DNA of 64,000 nt from Cyanobacteria bacterium OH_CDB_20 (GTDB lineage Bacteria > Cyanobacteriota > Vampirovibrionia > Gastranaerophilales > Gastranaerophilaceae). The DNA lies in contig JAEZIX010000096.1 in assembly GCA_023415935.1 (NCBI GenBank), positions 12,708-76,707 on the forward strand, read 5' to 3'. Numbering within the stretch: the first letter of the stretch is position 1; each line of letters opens with the position of its first letter. Shown here one piece after another: positions 41,401 to 50,790 of the stretch. Below the pieces are notes generated by a model. That model did no database searches. It had not been told where the DNA came from and worked only from the letters and a program-made list of their open reading frames with translations. The translations under genes and the position numbers were made by a program.

Positions 41401-44229
41401 ATGCAAGATAGCAAAATGGAATACAAAAATACACTTAATCTTCCTGAAACAAGTTTAGCAATGCGTGCAAACGCTGCTCAAAAAGAGCTTGAGATACAAA
41501 AATTCTGGGAAGAAAATGATATTTACAGCAAAATTATTGAAGGCAAAAACAAATCAAAAAGTTTCATTTTGCACGACGGCCCTCCTTATTTGAGTTCTGA
41601 AAAAATTCACGTAGGAACAGCCCTAAACAAGATTTTAAAAGATATTGTTATCAAATATAAATCTCAAACAGGGTTTTATTCGCCTTATGTTCCTGGCTAT
41701 GATGGTCACGGACTTCCTATCGAAAATGCCGTTGTAAAGAACATAAAAGGCGGAAGAGAAGCGCTTACCCCTCTTGAACTCAGACAAAAATGCAGAGAAT
41801 TTGCAGCTAAAAACCTTAAAGGACAAGAAAAAGAATTTAAAAGACTAGGCGTTTTAGGCAACTGGGAAAATCCATACATAACAATTGCGCCTGAATATGA
41901 AGCGGAACAATTAAAAGTTTTCGGTGAAATGTATAAAAAAGGCTACGTTGAAAAAGGCTTAAAACCTGTTTACTGGTGCGCTTCTTGCGAAACAGCATTA
42001 GCTGAAGCTGAAGTTGAATACGCAGACCACACTTCAACATCTATTTATGTAAGATTTAAATTCGACAAAGAAGATGCTGAACAAGCCTACAAGAAAGCAA
42101 ACGTTACAAGCTCAAACGACCTATATGCAGTAATCTGGACAACAACTCCTTGGACAATTCCTTCAAATATGGCAATTGCTATGAATGCAAAACTTGATTA
42201 TTCAATATTTGAATACAAAAATGCAAATTACGTTGTTGCAACAGACCTTTTAAAATCATTCTTAGATGATGCTAAGTGGGAAGAATCTGATATCAAGGTT
42301 TTAGGCAATACACAAGGCGCTGAACTTGAACTATTAAAAACAAATCACCCTCTATACAATAGAAAAAGCCCTATTATCTTAGGCGACCACGTTACATTAG
42401 ACGCTGGTACCGGATGTGTTCACACAGCACCTGGCCACGGTCTTGAGGACTGGGAAGTAGGACAAAAATATAACCTTGAAACACTATCACCATTTAATTC
42501 AAAAGGTGTTTGGATTGAATCAGGTTCATTCAATGACCCTGAACTAATTGGTGTTCCTTACTTTAAAGGAAACAGCATGGTTGTTGAAAAGCTCGAAAAA
42601 GCAAACGCATTAATCGAAAAACACGACATAACTCACAGCTATCCTCACTGCTGGAGATGTAAAAACCCTGTTATGTATAGAGCTACCCCTCAATGGTTTG
42701 TTAAAGTTGATAGATTCAGCAAACTTGCATTAGATGAAATAAGAAAAGTTAAATGGACTCCATCTTCGGGTGAAGCAAGACTTTCAAACATGGTTGCTGG
42801 AAGAACAGACTGGTGTATCTCAAGACAAAGAGCTTGGGGCGTTCCAATTCCTGTATTCTATTGCGAAGACTGCTCTGAAGTTGTAGTTACTGACGAAACA
42901 ATAAATCATGTATCAGAAATGTTTGCAAAAGAAAGTTCTGATGCGTGGGTAAAATATACTGAAAAAGAACTTTTACCTGAAGGCTTCAAATGCCCTAAAT
43001 GTGGCGGCAATCACTTCAAAAAAGAAAACGACATTATGGATGTTTGGTTTGACTCAGGTGTTTCCTGGAAAGCAGTCGTTGAAAAACGTTCTGAAGAGCT
43101 GGGGCACACTCCTGTTGATATGTATCTAGAAGGCTCAGATCAACATAGAGGCTGGTTCCAATCTTCACTATTAACATCAATTGCAACTCAAGGAATTGCT
43201 CCATATAAACAAGTTCTGACTCACGGATTTGTATTTGGTGAAGATGGAAGAAAAATGTCAAAATCATTAGGCAACTACATTAGACCTGATGATATTATAA
43301 AAACTTACGGAGCAGACATCCTAAGACTTTGGGCAGCATCTGTTGATTACCGTAACGACATCAAAATCGGTGACAATATCATAAAACAGCTTGTTGAGAT
43401 ATTTAAAAAGACAAGAAATACAGCAAGATTCTTGCTCGGAAATATCTTTGATTTTGACCCAAAAACTGATTATGTAAAATATGAAGATCTAAAAGCTATT
43501 GATAAATTTGCTTTACACAAATTAAACACGCTTATATCTAATGTTACAGAAGCTTTTGACAGTTATGAGTTTTACAAGTATTTTCAACACCTTCAAAACT
43601 TTGCAGCTGTTGACTTGAGCGCATTTTACCTTGACATTGTAAAAGACAGATTATACACTCAAGGCAAAAAATCGCTTTCAAGAAGAGCTTGCCAAACTGT
43701 GCTTTATGAAATATCTCAAGCATTGACTAGAATATTAGTTCCTGTAATGCCACACCAAGCTGAAGATATCTGGACAAGTACACCAGAGACCCAAAAAGGA
43801 GGCTTAACAAGCGTTCTTCTAACAGAATGGCCGACATTTAAACCTGAATGGGTAAACAAAGAGCTTGAAGAAGAATTCACACAAATATTAAAACTAAGAG
43901 AGATTGCAACAAAAGCAATCGAACCTCTTAGAGCTGATAAACAAATCGGAAGCTCACTTGAAGTTGCCGTTTATGTAAAATCTGACAATAAAGCGCTTCT
44001 TCAAAAATATGAAGATGATCTTGCAAATATTTTCATCACATCTCAAGCAATTTTAACAGAAGATAAGCCTACTGAAACCCTTAACGAGTATTCAGAAGAC
44101 GCTTATACTATATATGTAACAAAAGCTCTTGGTGAAAAATGCGAAAGATGCTGGAAATACAGAGAACTAGGCACAATTGAAGGTCACGAAACAATATGTG
44201 AAGAGTGTTTCGGAGCTATCAGCTTGTAA
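41401..44229 (+). CDS. ileS: Isoleucyl-tRNA synthetase
   Basis: Charges tRNA-Ile. 942 aa, class I synthetase with editing (CP1) domain (TTTPWTIPSNMAIA, GTGCVHTAPGHGLEDW), KMSKS loop GRKMSKSLGNYIRP and a C-terminal zinc finger KCERCWKYRELG and ICEECF. The first signature reads PPYLSSEKIHVGTALNK: the usual PPYANGxIHxGHALNK has one residue fewer and a His in place of the Thr, so the HIGH motif is HVGT here. Everything else is standard bacterial IleRS. No T-box was seen upstream. Confidence 0.95.
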   Translation: MQDSKMEYKNTLNLPETSLAMRANAAQKELEIQKFWEENDIYSKIIEGKNKSKSFILHDGPPYLSSEKIHVGTALNKILKDIVIKYKSQTGFYSPYVPGYDGHGLPIENAVVKNIKGGREALTPLELRQKCREFAAKNLKGQEKEFKRLGVLGNWENPYITIAPEYEAEQLKVFGEMYKKGYVEKGLKPVYWCASCETALAEAEVEYADHTSTSIYVRFKFDKEDAEQAYKKANVTSSNDLYAVIWTTTPWTIPSNMAIAMNAKLDYSIFEYKNANYVVATDLLKSFLDDAKWEESDIKVLGNTQGAELELLKTNHPLYNRKSPIILGDHVTLDAGTGCVHTAPGHGLEDWEVGQKYNLETLSPFNSKGVWIESGSFNDPELIGVPYFKGNSMVVEKLEKANALIEKHDITHSYPHCWRCKNPVMYRATPQWFVKVDRFSKLALDEIRKVKWTPSSGEARLSNMVAGRTDWCISRQRAWGVPIPVFYCEDCSEVVVTDETINHVSEMFAKESSDAWVKYTEKELLPEGFKCPKCGGNHFKKENDIMDVWFDSGVSWKAVVEKRSEELGHTPVDMYLEGSDQHRGWFQSSLLTSIATQGIAPYKQVLTHGFVFGEDGRKMSKSLGNYIRPDDIIKTYGADILRLWAASVDYRNDIKIGDNIIKQLVEIFKKTRNTARFLLGNIFDFDPKTDYVKYEDLKAIDKFALHKLNTLISNVTEAFDSYEFYKYFQHLQNFAAVDLSAFYLDIVKDRLYTQGKKSLSRRACQTVLYEISQALTRILVPVMPHQAEDIWTSTPETQKGGLTSVLLTEWPTFKPEWVNKELEEEFTQILKLREIATKAIEPLRADKQIGSSLEVAVYVKSDNKALLQKYEDDLANIFITSQAILTEDKPTETLNEYSEDAYTIYVTKALGEKCERCWKYRELGTIEGHETICEECFGAISL

Positions 44230-44334
44230 TTTATATATATATTTCTTAATAAAGAGCTTAAAAATAGCACGTTTAAATATTCTCAGGTTTTATAGCCAAC
44301 ATAAAACGTTCAAAGAACGGAATAGGAGAAAAAT

Positions 44335-44871
44335 ATGAATTATCTTCAAACAGTTGGAACACTACCAAGCGCAAATACTGCAGCACCTGCTCAAGCAGCT
44401 CAACCAGAAATAAAAGAAATTTTGCCAATGACACCGGAACAACAAGCAAAACTTCCTGGCGATACTTTTGATTCACCTGCCAAAGCGCCTGTAATAGGAC
44501 GATTCAGACTTCTATTCAAACGTTTAACTAAAGAACAAATTAAACAAGTAAATGAAACAGGCATGTTGCCTCCTACAGCTAGATTCTACAATTCTTTTGG
44601 CTACTATTCAGTTGGCAATAAATTTGTAGGTCTAACCTCAGGAACAAGAAAACTACCTGCAGGTTTTGAACTAAAACAAAACTTCTTAGGCTTTACAAGA
44701 GTTGTTCCAAAAGGAACCACAGGTGTATTTGTAAGAAAAACAAAAGAAGAAAAAGCACAAATGAAAGCTGAGCAAGAAGCATATAAAACTCAAGTAGCTG
44801 CAGAAAAAGAAGCAAAAAAAGCTGACAAAGAAACAGTAAAACCAGAAAAAGAAACAGAAAAATCTAAATAA
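44335..44871 (+). CDS. Hypothetical protein with Lys/Glu-rich tail
   Basis: Protein of 178 aa of unknown function. Residues 10-35 are Ala/Pro-rich and probably disordered. The central part (FRLLFKRLTKEQIKQVNETGMLPP, then NSFGYYSVGNKFVGLTSGTRKLPAGFELK) looks like a small globular domain. The last 45 residues are almost only Lys, Glu and Ala (a helical, charged tail). The gene starts 105 bases after ileS with GGAG nearby and ends at its own terminator, so it may be part of the ileS transcript or separate. Confidence 0.65.
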   Translation: MNYLQTVGTLPSANTAAPAQAAQPEIKEILPMTPEQQAKLPGDTFDSPAKAPVIGRFRLLFKRLTKEQIKQVNETGMLPPTARFYNSFGYYSVGNKFVGLTSGTRKLPAGFELKQNFLGFTRVVPKGTTGVFVRKTKEEKAQMKAEQEAYKTQVAAEKEAKKADKETVKPEKETEKSK

Positions 44872-44890
44872 CTAAAGATATTCAAATATA

Positions 44891-44919
44891 AAAGCCCTCT
44901 CTAATTTTGAGGGCTTTTT
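44891..44919 (+). terminator. Intrinsic terminator after the Lys/Glu-tailed gene
   Basis: Arms GCCCTC (44894-44899) and GAGGGC (44909-44914), nine-base loop, followed by five T. Confidence 0.85.
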
Positions 44920-44992
44920 GCATGAAAAAATTTAAATTCTCTTGTGTTATAATGGTCTTAATTCGAAAAATTAGTACACTTAGGGAACAAAA

Positions 44993-47263
44993 ATGGGACA
45001 AAACAGCAATTTAGAAAAAGAACTTTTTAACTCAGTTGAGAAAAACACACCTGAATATATAAAAAAACATAATATTTTAGACATAACAAACCCTGAAGCA
45101 TTTGTGTTTACATTAAAAAAAGAGCATCTAGAAGAATACGATGAGAATACAAATCCTGAAGGCTTAAACTTAAAAAATTGGCTCAAAAATTACGCAAAAG
45201 AAGCAGAAGTTTCAACTGCAGGAATAAGAGGCCCACAAAATATTTTATATCCGCATGATACAAGATTTCCTATCAATACAATCGGGATTATGCTTGCTAC
45301 ATATGCAAAAGCTCTTGTTGCAAATAAAAAATATAATGGCAAAAAACTTTTAAAACTGGTTGGTAGAGAAGTAAGATATAATTCTGATAAATTCTTGGAT
45401 CTTATTGCAAGAATTCAAGCAGCTCAAGGAATTGAAACTTTAACAACTTATGAAAGAGAAACAATGCCAATTTGGCTTGCTTCATTTTTAGCTTTTAAAT
45501 TAGACCTTTTAGGCGGTGAATATATTACCTCAAGCCACGGAATAAGCGTTAAAAATGCAACAAAAGACCTTAATTCTCAAGGCAGCCAGTATCTTCCTGA
45601 AGAATCATTAGAATTCGTAAATAAAATACAAGAAATCTTTGAAGAAGTGGAGAAAAAAGGTTCCTACGAAATCGCAATATCTCCAAATAATGATGAGAAA
45701 ATAAATGAATTATATATGCAGACCATAAATGACGGAATTGACTTATATCAGGAATATTTAAAAAATGGTGTTGCAACAGAAGCTAATATTAAACATATTC
45801 AAAATATTAAAAACAAAATCGTAATTGAAAATGTAGGCGGAAGTGCATACAGAACATTAAGTAAACTTCTAAAAGGTTTGAATATCGAAGATAAATTCGT
45901 TTGGCTAAATGAAAAAGAAGATCCGTTCTTCCATGGAATAGGCAAATACGATGAAGACCCGAAAGGGAACAAATGTTTTTATGACTATTCAGTTGATGCC
46001 ACCGTTTTGTCAAAGGATAAAGAAGGAAATCCATATTTCCCTGTAATTGAGACATTAAACTACGGGGAAAAACTCAAAAACTATCCAATTTCAACTATAG
46101 TATTAATAACAGACCCTGACCATGACAGATTAACTGTTGCTCAGATTGAAGATGTGAGAAATATTTATACACTTGAAAATGCAGGTATTGATTTTGCTTA
46201 TCTTGATGACAAAAGAGTACTTGCTATTTTTACTGCCAATCAGTCATTCCTTTTGCTAATGGACTATTGGACAAAAATTCTGAAGAAAAATAATATATTT
46301 TACAATCACCCTAGATTTGTTATAAAAACAACAGCATCGGCTAAATCATGGGATGAATGGGCTGATAAAAATTGTATAAACATTGTTAATGTGCCTGTTG
46401 GATTTAAAGAAATTGCAAATATAATGAAGAAAGTCGAAAAGCAAATTAAAGACAATCCTGAAGAAGATGTCACTGTAACTGATGTACTCGGAAATGAGAT
46501 TAACCTTGGTAAAAATCCAAGATTAATATTTGGTGGTGAAGAATCTGGCGGTATGATTATCGGAGCTGAAGAACTTATCTACTCTAAAGCAGGTAGAATA
46601 GCAATTGCTATGAGAGAAAAAAGTGCAAGTGAAGCGATTATCGTAGCATCTGCTCTTGCAAGTGAACTTGAAGAAGAAGGAAAGACATTTACAGAAGCAA
46701 TTCTTGAAATATTTAAAGAAAATGACATTATAAGCAAATTCGATGTAAGAGAAGATATTTCATACTACAACGAATCCGAACCTAATATTCAAAAACTTAT
46801 CGAATCAAAAATCGAGGGAGAAGCAAAAAGAACAAAAAATGATCTTTTCTTCCTTACTATGGCTATTGCTAAAACAAAAGGTAATATAACGCTCGAGAAT
46901 GTTAAAACCATCCTTTCTGAAACATTCCCGCACCTATCTTTTGAAAATCTTATAGATATAAAATTTGTAGGTGACGGAACATTTTTAAAATTTACTAACA
47001 AATTTATTGAAATTCGTCCATCAGGAACCGACGCAAAAACTAAAGCATATGGCGCTGGTTCAAATAAAGCGGATATTTTACGTTATGCTCAAATATTGGG
47101 TAATTACCCCGGCGACCTTAACGAAACTTATCTTGCATTAATAGATAAAGACTTATACAATAATGCAAAAGAGATATCATTGCTTGAGTATCAGAAATTT
47201 ACAGACAAAGATGCAAATCATGAAGAGTTTGTTATTCCTGACTATTCAACAACATTAATTTAA
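44993..47263 (+). CDS. Divergent phosphohexomutase (phosphoglucomutase/phosphomannomutase family)
   Basis: Alpha-D-phosphohexomutase-superfamily protein of 756 aa. The N-terminal domain shows TAGIRGPQN (a form of the GT.GiRG start), the catalytic loop is YITSSHGIS instead of TASHNP (the phospho-Ser is kept), the metal loop is DPDHDRL instead of DPDGDR, the sugar loop is GGEESGGM, and the phosphate loop is RPSGTDAKTKAYG. It is much longer than the usual 450-550 aa owing to insertions and an extended N-terminus. It probably supplies sugar 1-phosphates for the surface glycans, but the exact hexose is not deducible. The PC4-like gene starts 15 bases downstream. Confidence 0.8.
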   Translation: MGQNSNLEKELFNSVEKNTPEYIKKHNILDITNPEAFVFTLKKEHLEEYDENTNPEGLNLKNWLKNYAKEAEVSTAGIRGPQNILYPHDTRFPINTIGIMLATYAKALVANKKYNGKKLLKLVGREVRYNSDKFLDLIARIQAAQGIETLTTYERETMPIWLASFLAFKLDLLGGEYITSSHGISVKNATKDLNSQGSQYLPEESLEFVNKIQEIFEEVEKKGSYEIAISPNNDEKINELYMQTINDGIDLYQEYLKNGVATEANIKHIQNIKNKIVIENVGGSAYRTLSKLLKGLNIEDKFVWLNEKEDPFFHGIGKYDEDPKGNKCFYDYSVDATVLSKDKEGNPYFPVIETLNYGEKLKNYPISTIVLITDPDHDRLTVAQIEDVRNIYTLENAGIDFAYLDDKRVLAIFTANQSFLLLMDYWTKILKKNNIFYNHPRFVIKTTASAKSWDEWADKNCINIVNVPVGFKEIANIMKKVEKQIKDNPEEDVTVTDVLGNEINLGKNPRLIFGGEESGGMIIGAEELIYSKAGRIAIAMREKSASEAIIVASALASELEEEGKTFTEAILEIFKENDIISKFDVREDISYYNESEPNIQKLIESKIEGEAKRTKNDLFFLTMAIAKTKGNITLENVKTILSETFPHLSFENLIDIKFVGDGTFLKFTNKFIEIRPSGTDAKTKAYGAGSNKADILRYAQILGNYPGDLNETYLALIDKDLYNNAKEISLLEYQKFTDKDANHEEFVIPDYSTTLI

Positions 47264-47278
47264 GAGGAGAAAAATATA

Positions 47279-47527
47279 ATGGCTCAAGAACCAAAAATGC
47301 TTGCGGAAATTCCAAGAAGCGCAACTGAAAGATTACAAATTTCTATAAATTCATACAAGGGCAAAAGTTACCTTGATTTGAGAATTTTTTACACAACTGA
47401 CGATGGACAAACCTGGAACCCTACTAAAAAAGGTGTTACAGTTGCTCCTGAAAGTTTGGAACTATTAAAAGACGCTGTTGAAGAAGCAATGCAAGAACTT
47501 ATGACACCTGAAGAGGAAGAAGTATAG
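47279..47527 (+). CDS. PC4/Sub1-like single-stranded DNA-binding protein
   Basis: Protein of 82 aa matching the PC4 C-terminal domain: RLQISINSYKGKSYLDLRIFYTTDDGQTWNPTKKGVTVAPESLELLKDAVEEA, which follows the family pattern (v.i..f.gk.yvdlR.yy......wkPtkkGIsl....w..L...i). In eukaryotes PC4 is a transcription coactivator; bacterial homologues bind single-stranded DNA as dimers. The acidic tail EEEEV is typical. AGAGGAG precedes the ATG, and the gene ends ten bases before priA, consistent with a role near replication restart. Confidence 0.85.
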   Translation: MAQEPKMLAEIPRSATERLQISINSYKGKSYLDLRIFYTTDDGQTWNPTKKGVTVAPESLELLKDAVEEAMQELMTPEEEEV

Positions 47528-47537
47528 TAAAAACAGT

Positions 47538-50012
47538 ATGACTCTTTTAAATGAAAAAGAACAAAATATAGAAACTTCGGGCATATTTTATAAATATGCC
47601 CTAGTTCTTGTTAATGTCAAAAATCTTGGTACAAGAACATTTAGCTATCTTATACCTGAAGAGCTTAAGTTAGATATGAAAATAGGGCAGCCGGTTTTAG
47701 TTCCTTTTGGTACACAGGGCAATATAAATGCCTTCGTTGTGGGGTTCTCAAATTATTTAGACGAGGGAATCAAGGCAAAAAGTATTTTAGAAATATTAGA
47801 TGATAATGAGATTTTTAGTGTCGAATATCTTAAATTTTTAGAATGGGCTTCAAACTACTACTCAGCTGATTTAAACTCTGTTATTCAAGCTGCAGTTCCT
47901 ATGAAGTTTTTAAAACAAAGTAAAAGAATCATAAAAAGAATTTCTGACTCTGTTCCTGAAAAAGCAGATAAAAATACATTAAGAATTCTCGATTATTTAA
48001 CTCTCGGAAAAGAAGTTTCTCTTCCTTACTTACAAAAAAATGTGAAAATCCCTTATGCAAAATTCTACAACATAACAAGAAATCTAAAAAGACTTGGAAT
48101 TGTTGAAATTACAAATATTTTAGAAGATAAAACACAGAAAACTCAATACGAAAAACAAATCGAATTTATAAAAAAAGATGGCGCAACTAAAAGACAGATT
48201 ACAATTTTAGAAAACCTAGAAAAATCAAGAATAACAAGACTTATAGATTTTGAAAAAGATGCCAAAACAACAAGGGCGACAATCAACAAACTCGCAAAAG
48301 AAGGATTTATAAGAATAACCGAGGTTGAAACATACAGAAACCCTTTAGATGTTTTGAAAGTTGAAGAACTAGAGCCTTTTCCTGAGCTAAATCAAGAACA
48401 GCAAAATGCATTTGAGATAATATCTAAAAAGATTGATGCAAATCAAACCGAGCCTATTTTACTACATGGAATAACTGCTTCAGGCAAAACAGAAGTCTAT
48501 TTTGAAGCAATTAAAAAAGTTATTTCAAATGGTAAAAATGTACTGTTTTTAGCTCCGGAGATAGCGCTTGCTTCTCAACTTACAAGAAGACTTGCTAAAA
48601 GATTTGGAACCCAAGATGTTGCTCTTTGGCATAGCAGTATCTCTGATGGCGAAAGATATGATGTTTGGCAAAAATTAAGAAAAAATGAAATAAAAATCTT
48701 AGCAGGTGCCCGTTCGAGCGTTTTTGCTCCTCTTAAAAACATCGGCCTTATAATTGTTGATGAAGAGCACGAGAGCGCTTACAAACAAATAACCCCAGAG
48801 CCAAGGTATAATGCCGTTACAGTCGCTATGAAAATTGCAGAGTTAAATAATGCAACAATTATACTGGGAAGCGCAACACCTGATGTGGAGTCTTATTACA
48901 AAGCAAAAAATTCAAATAACCTCATTGAAATAACTCAAAGATTCAATAACTCAAAAATTGCAAATGTAACTGTAATTGATATGAGAGAAGAGTTTAATAA
49001 CGGTTTCAACAGTATTTTTTCAAGGACTCTTCTAAATGCAATCGAAGAAAACTTAAAAGAAAAAAAACAAACACTGCTCTTGATAAACAGGAGAGGATTT
49101 TCAACCCAGGTTCAATGCAAAAATTGCGGAGAAATTTTGAAATGTCCGCATTGCGAAATTCCACTCATATACCATAAATCAGATAATACACTGAAATGCC
49201 ACTGGTGTAACCATGAAATTACATTCCCGAAAACCTGTAAGAAATGCTCATCTGAGATGATATCAGGTTCTGGTATAGGCACGCAAAGAGTTGAAGAAAT
49301 AATCTCAAAAATCTTTAAAACTGCTAAAATTGGAAGGCTTGACTCTGACGTTTTAACTTCAAAAACAAAACATATTGACGTTCTTGATGAATTTTTATCC
49401 GGCGATGTAGATATTCTTGTCGGTACGCAGATGATTGCAAAAGGCTTAGACAATAAAAACGTAACCCTTGTAGGAGTTATAAACTCCGATTCCAGTTTCA
49501 ACCTGCCTGATTACAGGGCAGCAGAACGCGGATTCCAATTGCTCACTCAGGTTGCAGGACGCTCCGGAAGAGGAGATTTTGAAGGAAAAGTGTATTTCCA
49601 AACCTACAATCCTGATTTTTACGCAATAGAAAATGCCCAAAAACAAGACTACAAAACATTCTACGAGGAAGAAATATCATCACGTGAGTACTTTGATTAT
49701 CCACCTTTCAGTCAAATAATAAAACTTGTTATTCACTCGCAAAATCAATACCGCGCAGAAAAATCAGCACAAGAAATTGCATTGAGACTAAATACAATAA
49801 CCGAAAAACAAGGGATACAAGAAAGGCTTATAATACTTGGACCTTCTCCTTGTATTCTTGAAAAAATAAATAATGAGTATCGTTTTCAAGTCATTATTAA
49901 AAACAAAATGGATAAAAAAGGACATTTCTTTATAACATCATTTTTGCAAAAAGTTAAAATGCCTAATGATATCAAACTTATTGTAGATGTTGACCCAATT
50001 GATATTATATAA
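47538..50012 (+). CDS. priA: Primosomal protein N' (replication restart helicase)
   Basis: Reloads the replicative helicase at collapsed forks. 824 aa. Walker A is LLHGITASGKTEVYFEAI, Walker B is LIIVDEEHESAYKQ, and the C4-type zinc module reads CKNCGEILKCPHC and CHWCNHEITFPKTCKKC. The final motifs ATQMIAKGLD-like GTQMIAKGLDNKNV and QVAGRSGRG are complete. The N-terminal DNA-binding domain (from about residue 12) is standard. It follows the PC4-like gene and probably shares its transcript. Confidence 0.95.
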   Translation: MTLLNEKEQNIETSGIFYKYALVLVNVKNLGTRTFSYLIPEELKLDMKIGQPVLVPFGTQGNINAFVVGFSNYLDEGIKAKSILEILDDNEIFSVEYLKFLEWASNYYSADLNSVIQAAVPMKFLKQSKRIIKRISDSVPEKADKNTLRILDYLTLGKEVSLPYLQKNVKIPYAKFYNITRNLKRLGIVEITNILEDKTQKTQYEKQIEFIKKDGATKRQITILENLEKSRITRLIDFEKDAKTTRATINKLAKEGFIRITEVETYRNPLDVLKVEELEPFPELNQEQQNAFEIISKKIDANQTEPILLHGITASGKTEVYFEAIKKVISNGKNVLFLAPEIALASQLTRRLAKRFGTQDVALWHSSISDGERYDVWQKLRKNEIKILAGARSSVFAPLKNIGLIIVDEEHESAYKQITPEPRYNAVTVAMKIAELNNATIILGSATPDVESYYKAKNSNNLIEITQRFNNSKIANVTVIDMREEFNNGFNSIFSRTLLNAIEENLKEKKQTLLLINRRGFSTQVQCKNCGEILKCPHCEIPLIYHKSDNTLKCHWCNHEITFPKTCKKCSSEMISGSGIGTQRVEEIISKIFKTAKIGRLDSDVLTSKTKHIDVLDEFLSGDVDILVGTQMIAKGLDNKNVTLVGVINSDSSFNLPDYRAAERGFQLLTQVAGRSGRGDFEGKVYFQTYNPDFYAIENAQKQDYKTFYEEEISSREYFDYPPFSQIIKLVIHSQNQYRAEKSAQEIALRLNTITEKQGIQERLIILGPSPCILEKINNEYRFQVIIKNKMDKKGHFFITSFLQKVKMPNDIKLIVDVDPIDII

Positions 50013-50013
50013 T

Positions 50014-50790
50014 CTAGAACTTAATATCAACTAATTCTTTATGCAAATTCACCATACAGTATTTGCCTACTCCACAGTCAGTACTAGTAGAGTATCCATT
50101 ACAATATGTAGGAAATGCAGCTACATTGAGGCCTGCCCAGCAAAAAGCTTTTCTGTAAGCCATAAATCTATTGCTGCCATCATCCAAATATTTTACAAAA
50201 GTCCTCGTTCCATCTGTAGCCTCATTATATACACTTATCGAAGCACTAACATGGGTATTATCATCTGCAGGAGCGCCTAATGGAACAACCGAACCATCAT
50301 TAGCCACAAGGAATGAAACATAATCTTCTCCTAGTGTTCCCGGCTTAGCAGTACCATTTATATCAACTGTTATTACTCTATAATTTACGGTTCCTGAAAT
50401 TACCTGCTTAGCAGAGAAAAATATTTTCATTGCGTTAGATAAAACAATATTTGGTGCAGAAGTATTAGGATCAATATTCCCGTATGGGCTTGCTATTGTT
50501 GCGGAATAAGTCGTTCCACATCCTGCTGTTGCTTGGCTGTTGATTGCATTTACAGTATCAGTCCAAAACTGGCAATATTCTGTATCGGTAACATCAATTT
50601 GCTGAGACATCTGCCCTGCGATAAGCTCTCTATTTACCTTTGATATAGCTTGTATAGCCGCATAATATAGTGTTTTATATTTTGGCTTGAAAGGTTGAAC
50701 TATAGAGATAAATAAAACTGCTATAAATCCCGTAAGCACCAACACCAATAATATTTCCATTAAGGTAAAACCGTTTTTTGAGTTTTTCAT
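50014..50790 (-). CDS. Type IV pilin-like/pseudopilin protein
   Basis: Protein of 258 aa with a class III prepilin leader: KNSKNG then FTLMEILLVLVLTG (Glu at +5 of the mature protein), cleaved and N-methylated by prepilin peptidase. A single transmembrane helix follows; the mature part ends in a cysteine-containing region (CWAGLN, YCNGY, DCGVGKYC) likely to form disulfides. It may be a minor pilin or a type II secretion pseudopilin. No pilus assembly genes are nearby. It overlaps the DUF3326 gene by four bases. Confidence 0.82.
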   Translation of the reverse strand: MKNSKNGFTLMEILLVLVLTGFIAVLFISIVQPFKPKYKTLYYAAIQAISKVNRELIAGQMSQQIDVTDTEYCQFWTDTVNAINSQATAGCGTTYSATIASPYGNIDPNTSAPNIVLSNAMKIFFSAKQVISGTVNYRVITVDINGTAKPGTLGEDYVSFLVANDGSVVPLGAPADDNTHVSASISVYNEATDGTRTFVKYLDDGSNRFMAYRKAFCWAGLNVAAFPTYCNGYSTSTDCGVGKYCMVNLHKELVDIKF

